Part shown: positions 42,093-52,551 of the stretch, piece by piece | Layout of the letters: the number at the start of each line of letters is the position of its first letter | How positions within the stretch are numbered: the stretch's first letter is position 1 | NCBI GenBank assembly: GCA_025656455.1 | Contig: JAHXHS010000005.1 | Coordinates: 103,898-167,897, forward strand | Length of the DNA stretch: 64,000 nucleotides | Reading direction: 5' to 3' | Source: Candidatus Thiodiazotropha sp. (ex Epidulcina cf. delphinae) | GTDB taxonomy: Bacteria > Pseudomonadota > Gammaproteobacteria > Chromatiales > Chromatiaceae | Position numbers and translations under genes: made by a program | Notes under the pieces: model-generated | Seen by the model: the letters and a program-made list of their open reading frames with translations, nothing else | Told to the model about the DNA's origin: nothing | Databases searched by the model: none

Positions 42093-44345
42093 CTAGGGGA
42101 GATCCTCCAACGAGGCTAGGCGATGCTTGAGGTCTGGATGGCCCAGGGCGTATAGGGTCTCGAACAGTTGTCTGTAGGCTTTTGGATCGGGATTTCTCTT
42201 TTTCCTGGCATAGTGGATGCGGTTGAAGAGGCGGGACAGGCGGTCGCTTTCCAGGCTGATGTCCATCGCCACGAGCCTTGCCAGAAACTGTTCGATGGTC
42301 AGCCCCGGCGGTCTGTGGTAGCCCGCATTGCGAAGCAGCCCGTCGATCGCTTCGAGGTAACAGGCAATGGCCTGCTCAGGGGTGGCTGGGGAGGCGGATT
42401 TGAGACGCTGGTTGATCTGGTATGCCCGCCATCTGGGATGGATCCAAGGCCATAGCATGCGCCCTGACAGCAGGGCCAGGCCAAGGCCTATCAACCAAGG
42501 CCAAGCATTGATAACTAGCAGCTTCAGGTAGGCGCCGAGCCAGACAACCCCGAGATAGGCGGCCTGCCAGAGGCCGCTGATGAGTCTCTCAAGGGTGATC
42601 GCCTCATCTCCCAGGACCTGCTGTAATCGCAGTTGGCGCTCGACATAGTCGTTGATCTGCTCGGCGGAGAGGGTCTGATTGTCGATAGCCGGGCCGTCGT
42701 AGTAGGCGGTGGGTTCAAGCTCCAGCCAACCCAGGTCGTCCACGTAGGCCTCCACCCAGGCATGCCCGTCCAGGGCATAGATGTCGTAATAGCCGGTGAG
42801 GGGGTTCTGATTGGTGGCGGAGAAGCCGGTAACCAGCCGGGATGGGATGCCTTGGGTGCGCAGCATAATCGCCAGGGCGCTGGCGAAATATTCGCAATGC
42901 CCCTTTTTTGTCTCAAACAGAAACCGGCTCAAGGGGGTCTGCTGTTGGGAATTGAAGATGGAGCCGAAATCGTAGTCGTACTGATGGCGTAGATGTTGTT
43001 CCAATGCGACCGCTTTTGCTAACTGAGTGGGGTGGTTATTTGTCACCTGGGCGGCCAATGCCGCGATACGCGGATCCAGATCCGTTGGCAGCTGTTTGAA
43101 ATTGGGCAGATCCGCATAGCTTGTCTCGGCGAAGGTCCGGCCCTGGTGGATGGTGCGCAGCGAAGCCACCGCGTAGCCGGTGCCTTTTCTCAATGCGCCG
43201 GGGGAGTGGAGTTGCCCGAAGGCGTCCACGCCGATGACGGTGGCGGGAAAATTGACCTCGATTGGCACCGCAGCGGCGGCGACATAGTTGCCCAGGTCCC
43301 GTTCGACGAAGATCTCATAGCGTTCGAGAACGGCGTTCGGGGGAAGGGGTTTTGTGCGCAGTTCAATTCCGCCCCGGGCCATTTTCAGTTTACTGAGCGT
43401 TTGTGCCGAACTGTGCCAGCGGATGCCGTCGAAGCGGTCGAAGATACGGGCCCGCAGATAGAGCGGCCTGTCGGCGCGCATGCGCGCCACGATGTCGTTA
43501 CTGAAACGGTCTCCCTGGTCGTCCGGGTTGTCGATGTCCATTTCGTAGTCGAAACCCCGGTACCGATAGTCCGATTGGCGCGAGGGCGTGTTGCGCGACC
43601 GCTCGCCGAGTTGCCTTGCGGCATCTTCCAAGCCGATGCCTTTCGCCAGATCGTTCAGCAGGGATTCGGCGGGATCTTGTTCATCCCCCTGGTCGGCGAT
43701 CTGTTGCGCATCCTCCTCCCAGCTCCGGTTCTCATAGAAGTGATCCGATCCGGGACGCGCACCCAGGTTGCCGGCCGGGAACCTGGGCAGGATCAGATAG
43801 ATGATCAGGGCCGCCCCGATCAGCCAGAGGGCGGCGCGGGCCTGGTCCCGCGGGTTCCACTGAGACCGGTTGCGACTCAGCGGTTCGATATGGGCATAGC
43901 CCAGGGCGATGCTGATCGTTACGGCATAGGCCAGAAAGAACAGCAGGTAGAGGCCCGATTTCGATTCCACCGCGCCGGCGATCAGGGCGGTGAAGCCGAT
44001 TGCCAGACCGATATAGAAGCGCCGGTAGTCGTGGGTTTGAAACAGCAGGGCGAGTTGGGCAAGGCCGATGACCACCAGCAGCGCCGCGAGCAGGTTGAAT
44101 AGCAGCATCAGCGGAAAAAAGGCAACCACGCCGATGAGAGCTATCTGTTCGGAGTGTTTCAGATAGGGACTGGTCGCTTCGTCCGTGCGGCGCACCGCGA
44201 TCAGGATCAGATAGCTGGCCGGAATCACCAACGCCAATCCCAACAGCGCGACCATACAGCCGAAATGGGCAAACAGCAGGGCGCTGGCGGCGATCCCGGA
44301 GACCAGGCTGTACCAGTAGATGACCTTGAGGGAGTCGAACTTCAC
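42093..44345 (-). CDS. Transglutaminase-like membrane protein (TgpA/DUF3488 type)
   Basis: 750 residues. About eight membrane spans occupy residues 1-215, a periplasmic region with the transglutaminase-like (cysteine protease-fold) core lies at about 440-560, and one more span at about 600-625 leads to a cytosolic DUF4129 tail. The catalytic triad is visible: C484 in KKGHCEYFASALAIML, H528 in LDGHAWVEAY and an Asp in VDDLGWLELEP. TgpA of Pseudomonas has this architecture and is essential there, though its substrate is unsettled. The start overlaps the DUF58 stop by four bases; third gene of the MoxR operon. Confidence 0.88.
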   Translation of the reverse strand: MKFDSLKVIYWYSLVSGIAASALLFAHFGCMVALLGLALVIPASYLILIAVRRTDEATSPYLKHSEQIALIGVVAFFPLMLLFNLLAALLVVIGLAQLALLFQTHDYRRFYIGLAIGFTALIAGAVESKSGLYLLFFLAYAVTISIALGYAHIEPLSRNRSQWNPRDQARAALWLIGAALIIYLILPRFPAGNLGARPGSDHFYENRSWEEDAQQIADQGDEQDPAESLLNDLAKGIGLEDAARQLGERSRNTPSRQSDYRYRGFDYEMDIDNPDDQGDRFSNDIVARMRADRPLYLRARIFDRFDGIRWHSSAQTLSKLKMARGGIELRTKPLPPNAVLERYEIFVERDLGNYVAAAAVPIEVNFPATVIGVDAFGQLHSPGALRKGTGYAVASLRTIHQGRTFAETSYADLPNFKQLPTDLDPRIAALAAQVTNNHPTQLAKAVALEQHLRHQYDYDFGSIFNSQQQTPLSRFLFETKKGHCEYFASALAIMLRTQGIPSRLVTGFSATNQNPLTGYYDIYALDGHAWVEAYVDDLGWLELEPTAYYDGPAIDNQTLSAEQINDYVERQLRLQQVLGDEAITLERLISGLWQAAYLGVVWLGAYLKLLVINAWPWLIGLGLALLSGRMLWPWIHPRWRAYQINQRLKSASPATPEQAIACYLEAIDGLLRNAGYHRPPGLTIEQFLARLVAMDISLESDRLSRLFNRIHYARKKRNPDPKAYRQLFETLYALGHPDLKHRLASLEDLP

Positions 44346-45577
44346 TGAAACAGGGTCTCCAAGGGAGTCAGGGCATCGACGCGATAGATCAGGCGGTTTC
44401 CTTCCCGTCTCCGGCCTGTTCCCTGATAGCGCTTCAATGGGAACAGAAAACTCTCTTCATCCATCTCAAGATCGATATGGGTCAGATAGCTTGACAGGGC
44501 AGGCAGCTCCGAGTCGCCGCTGAGGCGAAAGCCGGCGATCAGGTTGGCCCGGGGAAAGCTGACCAATGCCTGTTCCGCCACCCTGGCGCTGCTCTCGCTA
44601 CCGGTGGCATCGAGCCGCGCCAACAATTCGTAGAGGATATAGAGATCCGGCGCATAGGCCGGGATCACCTGTTCATGCCACTCCCCGTCGTCGGCCACCA
44701 GAATGGCCTGCATCCCGTCCCGGCTGGCGAAATGGATCATCGAGGCGGCGATGGAGACGGCATATTCAAAGGTGGATCTCGAGCCTTCGCCCTGGTTGAA
44801 GCCGGGCCGGCAATCGAGCGCCACCAGCAGTGTCGGCCGGTCACTGCGCTCATACTCCTTGACCACGAGCTGCTGCCGGCGCGCCGAGGCGCGCCAGTGG
44901 ATGCTGCGGAGTTCATCACCGTGACTGTACTCCCGCACCGCGGCGAATTCGTGGTGGCCGCCCTGTTGCGGCACAGCCAGGTCGCCGTCGCTGCGGGCGT
45001 CCGCGACCACTGGCAACGGGATACGGCTCAGTTCGAAGACCCGGGGCAGGACGAGGACCTCAAGGGGCTCGGTCACAATGCGCTGGTTGCGGGTCACGAT
45101 GCCGAAGGGGTAGGCCGAGGAGAGCGTCAGTTCGCGCAGCAGATAACGACCGCGGCGCTCGCAGTGGAAGGTCTGCCGTTGGTGGTTGTGGCTGTCGCTA
45201 CGCGAAAAGAACAGCGGGTGCCCTTGTTCAGCGAACGGCAGTCTATCGGAGATTTGTAAATGGTAACGGCGGCCTGGCGCCGAGAGTCGATAGGCGAGGG
45301 TTCCTTGGCTGCCTGCCGACAGGTCGTCGGGGAGGCTGCGTTCGACCTTGACGCCGCGCAACTGCAGCCAGGGCATGACATGGGAGATCAGCAGCAGCGC
45401 CAGGCTGAGGGCGAACAGACCGTAGAGCAGGGCCAACCCCCGGTTCCAGGCAACCAAAAAACAGGCAAGGGTCAGTAGCCAGAGAACCCCATGCAGGCTG
45501 ACCCAACGCTGTATCAGGGCGATGATGGCGGGCGGAAGCCGGTTGGAGAGGAGAACCGGTTGGTTCATTCCGTTCAT
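44342..45577 (-). CDS. DUF58 protein (MoxR partner)
   Basis: 411 residues with two N-terminal membrane spans (about 28-70) and the DUF58 core VREYSHGDELRSIHWRASAR followed by KEYERSDRPTLLVALDCRPG (about 210-255), which begins a von Willebrand A-like fold. DUF58 proteins are partners of MoxR ATPases. Both ends overlap the neighbours by four bases (ATGA), so the three genes are tightly coupled. The exact role of such MoxR-DUF58-TgpA sets (envelope protein maturation) is only partly known. Confidence 0.87.
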   Translation of the reverse strand: MNGMNQPVLLSNRLPPAIIALIQRWVSLHGVLWLLTLACFLVAWNRGLALLYGLFALSLALLLISHVMPWLQLRGVKVERSLPDDLSAGSQGTLAYRLSAPGRRYHLQISDRLPFAEQGHPLFFSRSDSHNHQRQTFHCERRGRYLLRELTLSSAYPFGIVTRNQRIVTEPLEVLVLPRVFELSRIPLPVVADARSDGDLAVPQQGGHHEFAAVREYSHGDELRSIHWRASARRQQLVVKEYERSDRPTLLVALDCRPGFNQGEGSRSTFEYAVSIAASMIHFASRDGMQAILVADDGEWHEQVIPAYAPDLYILYELLARLDATGSESSARVAEQALVSFPRANLIAGFRLSGDSELPALSSYLTHIDLEMDEESFLFPLKRYQGTGRRREGNRLIYRVDALTPLETLFQ

Positions 45578-46566
45578 TCCACCAGGTCGAGGGCGCGCTG
45601 CTGCTCCTTGGATGCCGTCCCGGCCGGCATGGCGGGGACAGGCGTGGCCATCACGATCTCCTCCAGGATCTGCTCGGCCCTGTCGCTGTTGCTGCGCAGC
45701 AGCATGCGATGGGCCAGTACGGGAGCAACCAGCTCCTGCACCCTGAGCGGTGTCACGAAACGGTCGCCGTGCAGCAGGGCGCTGGCTTGGGCGGCCTTCA
45801 TCAGGGCGATCGAGCCGCGGGGGCTGACCCCCAGGCGGATCTTTTTATGCTGGCGTGTGGCCTGGATCAGGGCCGCGATATAGTCGATGACGTTCTGTTC
45901 CAGCCGGATCTGGGTCACCACCTCCTGCAGGCGTTGCAGTTTCGCCTCATCGAGCACCGGCGTTATCTCCTCCAACGGATTCGCCTTGCGGTTCATGCGC
46001 ATGATCCGGGACTCGTCGCCGGGATCCGGATAGCCGAGGGAGATGCGCATGAAAAAGCGGTCAAGCTGCGCCTCGGGGAGGGGAAAGGTGCCGCTGAACT
46101 CGATCGGATTCTGGGTGGCGATCACCATGAAGGTCGCGGGCAGTTTGCGGGTCTTTCTGTCCACCGTGACAGTACGCTCGGCCATCGCCTCCAACAGTGC
46201 GGATTGGGTGCGCGGGGAGGTGCGGTTGATTTCATCCGCCAGCAAGATATTGGTGAACACCGGTCCCGGCACAAAGCGAAAGGCTTGGGACTTCTGATCG
46301 AAAATGGAGACGCCCGTGATATCGGCGGGGAGCAGATCCGGGGTGCACTGAATACGTTTGAAATTCAGCTCTAGGCTGCTTGCCAACGCCTTGGCCAGGG
46401 TGGTCTTGCCAAGGCCCGGCATATCCTCCAATAACAGATGCCCCCGGCAGAGGAGGCTGATCATCACCAGGCGCAGGGTTTCCTGTTTGCCGATGATGGC
46501 TTTTTGCCATTCGCCAAGCAGCGCCTCGAGTAACTTACTCGGTGTGATCTTTGCTGAGTCTGTCAT
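45574..46566 (-). CDS. MoxR-family AAA+ ATPase
   Basis: 330 residues. Walker A is MPGLGKTTLAKALA (about 54-67), Walker B is ILLADEINRTSPRTQSALLE (about 107-126), and sensor 1 is IATQNPIEFSGTFPLPEAQLDRF. MoxR ATPases act as chaperones that activate or assemble partner proteins carrying VWA-like folds, here presumably the DUF58 protein. ATG has GGGAG five bases upstream. It heads the operon; a family 2 element ends 63 bases upstream of its start and so lies in its promoter region. Confidence 0.92.
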   Translation of the reverse strand: MTDSAKITPSKLLEALLGEWQKAIIGKQETLRLVMISLLCRGHLLLEDMPGLGKTTLAKALASSLELNFKRIQCTPDLLPADITGVSIFDQKSQAFRFVPGPVFTNILLADEINRTSPRTQSALLEAMAERTVTVDRKTRKLPATFMVIATQNPIEFSGTFPLPEAQLDRFFMRISLGYPDPGDESRIMRMNRKANPLEEITPVLDEAKLQRLQEVVTQIRLEQNVIDYIAALIQATRQHKKIRLGVSPRGSIALMKAAQASALLHGDRFVTPLRVQELVAPVLAHRMLLRSNSDRAEQILEEIVMATPVPAMPAGTASKEQQRALDLVE

Positions 46567-46629
46567 CTGAGCTCCCGGATGTAGCTTGTGCCGTCATTGT
46601 CGGCGAAATAGGCGGATCCCCTAATGATA

Positions 46630-46910
46630 TTAACCCGGCGACCAAATAGTGTACTTTCAGGGCTACAAGAATGCCCTTGATCAAGGCGTGGCTCGCAGGC
46701 AATGGTGATTCCCTTGTCAAGAGTCACAACGAAGAGCAAGGGCATTCTTGTAGCCCCTAACAGATTGATATTTAATAGACAGGCCGCAGTGTGCCTGCCT
46801 GCAGGCTGCGTTATCAAAACTTGCTGTAGGGCGGCTACAACGGTGTTTTGATGCCTTGCTGCAGGCAGGCACACTGCGGCTGAAAGTACACTATTTGGTC
46901 GCCGGGTTAA
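46630..46910 (+). mobile_element. MITE-like palindromic element, family 2, copy B
   Basis: 281 bases bounded by TTAACCCGGCGACCAAATAG and inverse, next inner arms TGTACTTTCAG / CTGAAAGTACA. Same orientation as copy C, opposite to copy A. It lies between the divergent moxR and icd genes; with copy C it occupies most of the 830-base gap. Frames across it are shadows of the palindrome. Confidence 0.82.
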
Positions 46911-47090
46911 TATAAGGGTTTATAGTGTAGCGTGCGAATCCGCGACTTCTTAAACCGATCTTGCGATGAATGCGCTTTTACTCTACAAACGGTCCCCTAA
47001 ACCCAGCTACAACTGCAGGCTGGATTTCTTCAAGCAGACCTGAAACGACCTACTTGCTTAACCTGGCAACCGTTCTGGGAAACTTGGGTA

Positions 47091-47371
47091 TTAACCCGGC
47101 AACTAAGTATGTCGTGTTCAGGGCTTCAAGCATGCGCTTGATCAAGACGTGGCTCGCCGGCAAGGGTGATTCCCTTGTCAAGAGCCACAACGCCGAGCAA
47201 GCGCATGCTTGAAGCCCCTAACCAATTGATATAAAAAGACAGGCCGCTGTGTGCCTGCCTACAGACTGCGTTATCAAAACTTGCTGTAGGAGTGCTACAG
47301 TGGCGTTTTGATGCGCAAGCTGTAGGCAGGCACACAGCGGCTGAATACGGCATACTTAGTTGCCGGGTTAA
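47091..47371 (+). mobile_element. MITE-like palindromic element, family 2, copy C
   Basis: 281 bases. Ends read TTAACCCGGCAACTAAGTAT and its inverse, so relative to copies A and B the changes (GACCAAATAG to AACTAAGTAT) are matched at both ends. Its right end is 25 bases before the icd ATG, so the icd promoter must lie in the element or beyond it. Confidence 0.82.
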
Positions 47372-47396
47372 TTTCATCTGAACACAGGAAACATCC

Positions 47397-48653
<1,257 letters not shown>

Positions 48654-48934
48654 ATATGAGGGCTCTCCCCCTATTCGAGCGGGTAGAAAGTTAAGCACAT
48701 CAAGCAATATCAAGCGGAGGAAGTCCGCAAATGAACGCGAATAAACGCAAATGGTATAACCCAATCTGTCACGATGTGGCGTAGGGTGCGGCTCGCCGCA
48801 CCATTCACCTGATAGCCGAGACAGTCGGTGCGGCAAGCCGCACCCTACGTGATTGAGGTACCGGCCGGAATTAATTCGCGGACAATCAACTTTGCGTGGG
48901 TCAACGGAACCGCTGTGAAAGGCTGGATATTCAA
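48654..48934. repeat. Intergenic half-element and REP-like pair
   Basis: Bases 48665-48755 match one inner arm of the long nested repeat at 21347-21838 (CCCCCTATTCGAGCGGGTAG, then TCCGCAAATGAACGCGAATA). Opposed REP-like palindromes follow at 48781-48802 and 48827-48848. No gene. Confidence 0.7.
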
Positions 48935-48970
48935 CGAGAAACACCGCAGGGGAACCTCCTCCTGCGGTGG
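48935..48970 (-). terminator. Terminator of the LbtU-like gene
   Basis: On the minus strand CCACCGCAGG-loop-CCTGCGGTG is followed by TTTCTCGTT. It lies about 19 bases past the stop at 48989. The U-tract is imperfect, so confidence is moderate. Confidence 0.6.
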
Positions 48971-48988
48971 TCAACTGCGCTTTCCCGG

Positions 48989-50044
48989 TTAAAACTCAGC
49001 CGCTAACTGGATAGTCAGGTTGTTGGAACGAGTCCCGTCGTATGCCTCGGCCCGCGCATACTCGAAGCCGATGGCTGCCCCCTCCATGACTTCGATGGAG
49101 AATGCGGTCAGGAAGATCTTCTCAGGGAGTTCGGTCAACGCCGCGTCGTCAGTGCTTTGATAACCGACGGCCAGGGTCGCTTCACGGTCAGCGACGACCA
49201 AGCCGTATCCCCCCTCGATGTTGAACGCGCTGGGCTCTTCACCGGTTGGGAACTCGTCCAGGGAGGCGATCGACTCGGCGATGAAAGTGAACGGACCGGT
49301 CCCTACCAGGATGTTGAAGGCCAGACCGCCGACCCGGTCGTGCACCACCCCGGCATAGTCGATGAGTCCGTCAGAGTCGCCGATGTCGTTGATGTAGCCG
49401 AGAGCGGCGTCAAGGATGAAGGTGTCGTTTTCAAAGCCGTAGCCGAGGTTGGCCCCGAAGTTGTCGATCTTGTTGGTCTCCTCTTCTCCGGCATCGCCGT
49501 CGAAGAGGTAGAGGGAAATGGAGAAGGGGCCGGTCGCATAGCTGCCCAGGAGGCTGGTTTCCCGGGTCTCGCCGATCTCCAGGGTGAGCGGGTCGGCGAT
49601 CATCTGGGTCTCGAAGCTGCCGAAAGGCACATACAACTGACCGGCGACGGCAGACCAGTGTTCATCGGGTGCGTAGGCGACGGCCGCCACGTCCACATCC
49701 AGCTCCTCGTCGCCGTCATCCTCGTAGAGCAGTACGACTTCGGCCGACAAGGCGGGATTGATGTTGGCGCCAAGCGAGAGTTCCGCGGTAGCCAGGGTCA
49801 GGCTGCTCTCTGATTCGCCCTCATCCGGATCGGCGAATGCGGCCTCGACTTCGATGAGACCGCCGATCTCCAGGTTGTTCAGCCAGCCACCCTGCCGCTG
49901 CTCGGACGCCATGGTCGGGATCGGGTCGTATGGATTGGCCATTTCGCTTGCAGGGGATTGTCCGTCAAGGCCGACATCGGCCGCAGTGGCTCCTTGCCAT
50001 GAGAGCGTGATTGCGAAAGCGATGTGCAACAACTTTTTCTGCAT
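48989..50044 (-). CDS. LbtU-type outer-membrane porin/siderophore receptor family protein
   Basis: 351 residues with a signal peptide (IAFAITLSWQGATAAD) and an all-beta body of alternating residues ending in Phe (TIQLAAEF), the usual outer-membrane insertion signal. The acidic, Gly-rich body with GGLIEVEAAFADPD and GQLYVPFGSFETQM fits the LbtU family, first described for TonB-independent legiobactin uptake in Legionella. In other bacteria these proteins are broad in distribution and a siderophore role is not shown. ATG has GAGG eight bases upstream; a hairpin terminator follows. Confidence 0.75.
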   Translation of the reverse strand: MQKKLLHIAFAITLSWQGATAADVGLDGQSPASEMANPYDPIPTMASEQRQGGWLNNLEIGGLIEVEAAFADPDEGESESSLTLATAELSLGANINPALSAEVVLLYEDDGDEELDVDVAAVAYAPDEHWSAVAGQLYVPFGSFETQMIADPLTLEIGETRETSLLGSYATGPFSISLYLFDGDAGEEETNKIDNFGANLGYGFENDTFILDAALGYINDIGDSDGLIDYAGVVHDRVGGLAFNILVGTGPFTFIAESIASLDEFPTGEEPSAFNIEGGYGLVVADREATLAVGYQSTDDAALTELPEKIFLTAFSIEVMEGAAIGFEYARAEAYDGTRSNNLTIQLAAEF

Positions 50045-50174
50045 TTTATTTACCTCAACATGAAAAGCTGAAGGAGCGCTGCTTGACGGCAGAAGGCCTG
50101 TTTTCAGTGCAGTTGGCTGTTTTCCTTGTGTGCGGATTTCCCCAGAATCTCTTCCCTCTCCTTGGTCCAGTTCG

Positions 50175-51236
50175 CTAGGCCTCTCTTACTGCAGTGAAGA
50201 ATTCACCAATGGCATTGCTCAATACGGCGGAGCGCTGCGCTTCTCTCAAGCCGGCTTGCAGTGGTACTCTGGTTATCGGCAGGAACAGCAGATCACTTAG
50301 GATGCGATTGAAAAAATCCTGCCCCGACTCATTGACCGCCAACCGCTCCAGGTAGCGTCCCCGCAGGGATGCGTCAGTGAGACACTCCCAAGCGCGTCCG
50401 GCGATGGCTGCCAGGATATCGGTGCGGGAGGAGACCGGGTGTTCGAGAAGCCTCAGGATCAGATCGTCGCGGATCGCTGGAGAAGCGCTCTGGGAGATGC
50501 CGCGAACCAAGGCGGTGAGGACTTGGGGATCCGCTGATGGTTGCTCCAGTGTCCTCATGGCCCTGTCGGCAAGGGCCTGGGCGATGTTCACTGGAATGGC
50601 TTCGTTTTCAAGGCAGTGACAGATGGCCTCCAGGGGAGGGGGCGGCAGTTGCGGGATCGACGCGGCGATGCGTTCGGCATTGTCGTCCTGCCCGACACGG
50701 GCGGCCAGATCGGCGATGCCCTGATAGCCGATGAACGACCACTGCTCCCAACCCGGTTTGCCGTCGAAATAGGCCTTGGCATGGTCATAGAAGCGCGAAG
50801 CGGGATTCCCCAGTGCGGCGGTCATGCGCGCGTGTAAGGCTGCCAGCCGCTCGGGCTTGGGTTGGAAGGCATAGGGGTTGTCTTGCAGAGCGGTTTGCAT
50901 GCGCGCTTCGTTCTCTCCCGCCTGCAGGTTTTTACCCAGGTTTTCCACCAGCAGATACATGAAGCCATCCCGTGCGGCCTGCTGCAGTTTTCCCTGCTCA
51001 TCCAGGGGAAAACGGATGAACCAGATCATCGGATCGATCTGACGGTCGCCGGGATCCGAGATGGTCAGGGCGAACCAGGCTTGTCGTTGCAGGGGGAGGG
51101 GATAGGGCGCATCGGTCAATTCAAAATCGATGAACGCCTCCCTGGCAATGTCGGTGATGCGACGGCCCATATCGGAAAAGGCGAGCACGATACCGCCGGA
51201 TTCGAGGAATTCGGTAAGTGTTGTTATCGGTTTCAT
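50175..51236 (-). CDS. DUF3549 family protein
   Basis: 353 residues, cytosolic, no signal or membrane span. The N-terminus (TLTEFLESGGIVLAFSDMGR-RI) and the second half, made of helical repeat-like segments (ADLAARVGQDDNAERIAASI and on), are those of DUF3549, a gammaproteobacterial family of unknown function. It overlaps the ycgN stop by four bases and is thus co-translated with it. No catalytic motif seen. Confidence 0.8.
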   Translation of the reverse strand: MKPITTLTEFLESGGIVLAFSDMGRRITDIAREAFIDFELTDAPYPLPLQRQAWFALTISDPGDRQIDPMIWFIRFPLDEQGKLQQAARDGFMYLLVENLGKNLQAGENEARMQTALQDNPYAFQPKPERLAALHARMTAALGNPASRFYDHAKAYFDGKPGWEQWSFIGYQGIADLAARVGQDDNAERIAASIPQLPPPPLEAICHCLENEAIPVNIAQALADRAMRTLEQPSADPQVLTALVRGISQSASPAIRDDLILRLLEHPVSSRTDILAAIAGRAWECLTDASLRGRYLERLAVNESGQDFFNRILSDLLFLPITRVPLQAGLREAQRSAVLSNAIGEFFTAVREA

Positions 51237-51679
51237 ACCCAGTCGATCAGGTGAAATTCCCAGTCATCCGCCTCAGCTTCCGGCACTACCTTGCCACGGA
51301 TGGAGTGACCTCCCTTTTCCACGCTGGCGGGGTTTCCTGTGATCAGCGGATGCCAGGGGGGCAGATCCTTTCCTTCAGCCACGAGACGATAGGCGCAGGT
51401 GGGGGGCAGCCAGTAGGGGTCGAGCAGATCCGCCGTGGAGAGTGTCACACAGTTGGGCACCAGCGTCGATCGCTCCTTGTAGCGGGTGCAACGGCAGGTT
51501 TCGAGATCCAGGAGATCGCAGACCACGTTGGTGTAGAAGATATCCCGCGTCTCCTCATCTTCCAGCTTTTGCAGGCAGCATTTGGCGCAACCATCGCACA
51601 GGGATTCCCACTCGTTCGGGGGGATGGCGTCAAGGGATTGGGTCTTCCAGAATGGCGGATCGGCGTGGCGTTGGGACAT
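51233..51679 (-). CDS. ycgN: YcgN family cysteine-cluster protein (UPF0260)
   Basis: 148 residues with eight cysteines in the family pattern: CDGCAKCC near residue 30, then CDLLDLETCRCTRY, CVTLS and CAYRL. This arrangement suggests a metal or iron-sulfur site, as in the related YkgJ zinc-cluster group; the function is not known. Length equals the E. coli protein. Upstream lies an AT-rich region shared with the divergent ogt gene. Confidence 0.88.
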   Translation of the reverse strand: MSQRHADPPFWKTQSLDAIPPNEWESLCDGCAKCCLQKLEDEETRDIFYTNVVCDLLDLETCRCTRYKERSTLVPNCVTLSTADLLDPYWLPPTCAYRLVAEGKDLPPWHPLITGNPASVEKGGHSIRGKVVPEAEADDWEFHLIDWV

Positions 51680-52071
51680 GGGTGAAAGTCGACTTCTATG
51701 GTAGGTTATGAGTTTCCAATCGCCAATATTCGCGGATCAAGTAAAAGCGCAGTGTCAATGTTTTTATACACACCTTTTTTGCACCACGTCTATGATTGGC
51801 GAGTTAAGAGATAATTATGTAATTATGCTTTAAGTATACATCGTATCTAATTGATAAATATGGCTTAATATAGATTGTATAGAAATTACACAATCTAAAA
51901 AAGGCGCAGTAACAGCAAGGGCTGGGGCTGATTTCCTTCAGCTTACCCACAGAGATATCCACAGGATCTGTGGAAACATCCGCTTGCTGCCCAGGGCAGT
52001 CATCGAAGCCTATTTCGGTTATCTTTTGCAATATGCCGATCCCTGACAATCGAGCCTGTGGAGCGTACACC
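51680..52071. promoter_or_regulatory. AT-rich divergent promoter region between ycgN and ogt
   Basis: 392 bases, clearly richer in A/T than its surroundings around 51810-51900. It contains a 7-base hairpin AGATTGT-loop-ACAATCT (51869-51895 area). No exact promoter consensus can be defended and no gene is supported. Confidence 0.4.
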
Positions 52072-52551
52072 ATGAACCCTGCAAAATCGAACTTCCAAGC
52101 CGTCATCTCTCTTCCGTTCGGTCCTGTCGGCATTGCCGTGTCTGAGGGGCGGTTGCAGGCGATCGAGTATCTATCATCGCCGCAAAAGCGCTATCGGAGC
52201 AAAGCGCCCGGATTGGATCTTGTGATCGATGCCATCGAGGCCTATCTGGATGATCCAGGCCGGCGTTTCAAACTGGATCTCATACTGCATGGGACAGCGT
52301 TTCAGCAACGCGTATGGCGAGCGCTACAGGCCATTCCCCCAGGCAAGCCCCTGACATACGGCCAACTGGCTGAAAAGATCGGCAGTGGGGCCAGGGCGGT
52401 GGGAAACGCCTGCAGAGCCAATCCCTGTCCCCTTGTCGTCCCCTGTCATCGGGTGGTGGGCGCCAACGGCCTGGGCGGATTCGCCGGCGAGCGGGGTGGT
52501 GAAAAGCTGGTGATCAAGCGCTGGTTGTTGCGCCATGAGGGTTGGTTATGA
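52072..52551 (+). CDS. ogt: Methylated-DNA-protein-cysteine methyltransferase
   Basis: 159 residues from the ATG at 52072, eight bases after GGAG; a longer frame from 51970 has no ribosome site. It repairs O6-alkylguanine by transferring the alkyl group to its own cysteine, C125 in the PCHRVVGANG motif. The helix-turn-helix that reads DNA is visible (FQQRVWRALQAIPPGKPLTY then GQLAEKIGSGARAVGNACRA with the arginine finger). The protein ends shortly after GGFAGERGGEKLVIKRWLL. It overlaps xerD by four bases. Confidence 0.93.
   Translation: MNPAKSNFQAVISLPFGPVGIAVSEGRLQAIEYLSSPQKRYRSKAPGLDLVIDAIEAYLDDPGRRFKLDLILHGTAFQQRVWRALQAIPPGKPLTYGQLAEKIGSGARAVGNACRANPCPLVVPCHRVVGANGLGGFAGERGGEKLVIKRWLLRHEGWL

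Noticed and set aside
46563..46874. Open frames across the palindromic elements (also 24819-25120, 47126-47488, 15633-15833)
   Set aside because: They read through inverted repeats, appear on both strands, and differ between copies in frame; not genes.
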